A DNA stretch of 5,360 nt, from the NCBI GenBank assembly GCA_003644295.1, contig QNBZ01000112.1, forward strand, positions 1-5,360, in the 5' to 3' direction. A model generated the notes under the pieces. It searched no databases and had not been told where the DNA came from. It saw only the letters and a list, made by a program, of their open reading frames with translations. The number at the start of each line of letters is the position of its first letter. The first letter of the stretch is position 1. Positions 4,540 to 5,360 of the stretch are shown here, piece after piece. A program made the translations under genes and the position numbers. Origin of the DNA: Planctomycetota bacterium (GTDB lineage Bacteria > Planctomycetota > Phycisphaerae > Sedimentisphaerales > Anaerobacaceae).

Positions 4540-5360
4540 ATGAGTAGATTATTAGAAATTCTCGGCAGGGCGATAACGGTCGATACGGCTGATTTGATAT
4601 GGCATTGGCTTGATGAGGTCGAGTTCCGTGAAACCGGCGGCGAAACAGCACAGCACCAACAGCAGCTAAATAAAATCGTTCAGTTGTTAGGCGATATGAA
4701 GACCGAGACCGCCCGGCAGCAGCTTCAATTGTATCTTTTTGAAAATCCTTCCTGCGTGTATGGCCGAATGGCGGCAGCGGTGCTGTGCCTACACCAGAAC
4801 CAGTTGCAAAACGCCATAGAAGAGCTGAATTCTGTCTATCTGCGACAGCCCAGTAATACGATGGCGCTTTATGCTCTTGGGCATTGTTACGAGCGACTCG
4901 GCAAAGAATCCGAGGCCGTGGAATTTTACCAGGATTGTCTCAAGTTCAAAAATTATTTGCAGCTTCCAAGGCAGCGATTGGCTGCCATCTATTTCAAAAA
5001 CAGCCAACTCGAAAAAACTATACACGAATATGAGCTGTTAAAAGATGAATATCCCGACGACATATCAACTCTTGTAACGCTCGGACATTTGTATATCGCA
5101 ACTGGGAAATATGCCAAAGCTATTGAAACCTTCAACACCTCAATTTTAATGCATCCGGATAATTTTCACGCTGAAAGCGGCGATATAGACCAACTTATTG
5201 CTGATGGCCGGCTTCAGGAGGCAGCCGAGCAGCTTGAGGACTTATTGCAGACCCAGCCGGCCAGAGCGGATTTGCTTGTCAAGCGAGCGGATGTTCTAAA
5301 TATGATGGGGGCTGTTGACGAGGCCATTTCGCATTACGAAGAAGCTGTTCGTATTTGTCC
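4540..5360 (+). CDS. tetratricopeptide-repeat protein, N-terminal part (runs off the right edge)
   Basis: 273 complete residues are visible with no stop; the gene continues beyond the window. TPR proteins are helical scaffolds for protein-protein contacts. The first 70 residues (MSRLLEILGRAITVDTADLIWHWLDEV onward) are not TPR and are rich in Gln/Glu; I do not recognise the domain. TPR-like helix pairs follow at about 74-103, 106-137 (ALYALGHCYERLGKESEAVEF), 142-173, 174-207 (LVTLGHLYIATGKYAKAIETF), 210-241 and 243-273, each about 32-34 residues with the usual Gly/Ala/Tyr pattern and several ending in P-D/S-N. No signal peptide is present, so it is probably cytosolic. It has its own ribosome binding site and a candidate sigma-28-like promoter, and follows the response regulator after 199 nt, so it need not share that operon. 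Partner and function are unknown. Confidence 0.85.
   Translation, partial: MSRLLEILGRAITVDTADLIWHWLDEVEFRETGGETAQHQQQLNKIVQLLGDMKTETARQQLQLYLFENPSCVYGRMAAAVLCLHQNQLQNAIEELNSVYLRQPSNTMALYALGHCYERLGKESEAVEFYQDCLKFKNYLQLPRQRLAAIYFKNSQLEKTIHEYELLKDEYPDDISTLVTLGHLYIATGKYAKAIETFNTSILMHPDNFHAESGDIDQLIADGRLQEAAEQLEDLLQTQPARADLLVKRADVLNMMGAVDEAISHYEEAVRIC

Noticed and set aside
4789..5025. Minus-strand open frame of 78 codons
   Set aside because: It is antisense to the TPR gene, whose repeat pattern is clear.

Overview
The window reads as ordinary chromosomal DNA of a moderate-GC, Gram-negative-type bacterium. The gene families, the frequent absence of Shine-Dalgarno sites and the heptameric or palindromic intergenic repeats would fit a member of the Planctomycetota (Phycisphaerae-like). 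That placement is inference from general impression, not from a marker gene. No phage, transposase, CRISPR, rRNA or tRNA sequence was seen.

Layout. (a) 3-248, plus strand: the last 81 residues of a DacB/PBP4-type D-Ala-D-Ala carboxypeptidase (peptidase family S13), including its KTG box. (b) 249-300: a short convergent gap filled with degenerate 7-nt repeats that fold back on each other. (c) 301-2554, minus strand: two overlapping genes for CNNM/CorC-family (DUF21 plus CBS) membrane proteins. The upstream one is full length with a CorC_HlyC C-terminal domain; the downstream one lacks that domain. (d) 2555-2718: a 164-nt repeat-rich spacer with nested inverted repeats and two hairpins just before the upstream CNNM gene. 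(e) 2719-3513, minus strand: a soluble histidine kinase with a TTG start and a strong ribosome binding site. (f) 3514-3580: a 67-nt divergent promoter region. (g) 3581-4340, plus strand: a small conserved-looking protein of unknown function, then a stand-alone CheY-like response regulator. (h) 4341-4539: a 199-nt non-coding spacer with a palindrome, a 10-bp direct repeat and a candidate sigma-28-type promoter. (i) 4540 to the right edge: the N-terminal 273 residues of a tetratricopeptide-repeat protein.

How the genes may work together. The kinase and the response regulator are transcribed away from a shared 67-nt region and form a plausible two-component pair. Neither has a sensor or DNA-binding domain, so input and output probably run through protein contacts; the 89-residue protein translated just before the regulator is a natural candidate partner. 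The two CNNM proteins are probably co-translated and may form one divalent-cation (Mg2+) transport or efflux complex. The most interesting signals are the asymmetric CNNM pair, the kinase / small protein / regulator cluster, the nested palindromic spacer at 2612-2725, and the candidate motility-type promoter before the TPR gene. Nothing here clearly amounts to a wholly new system.
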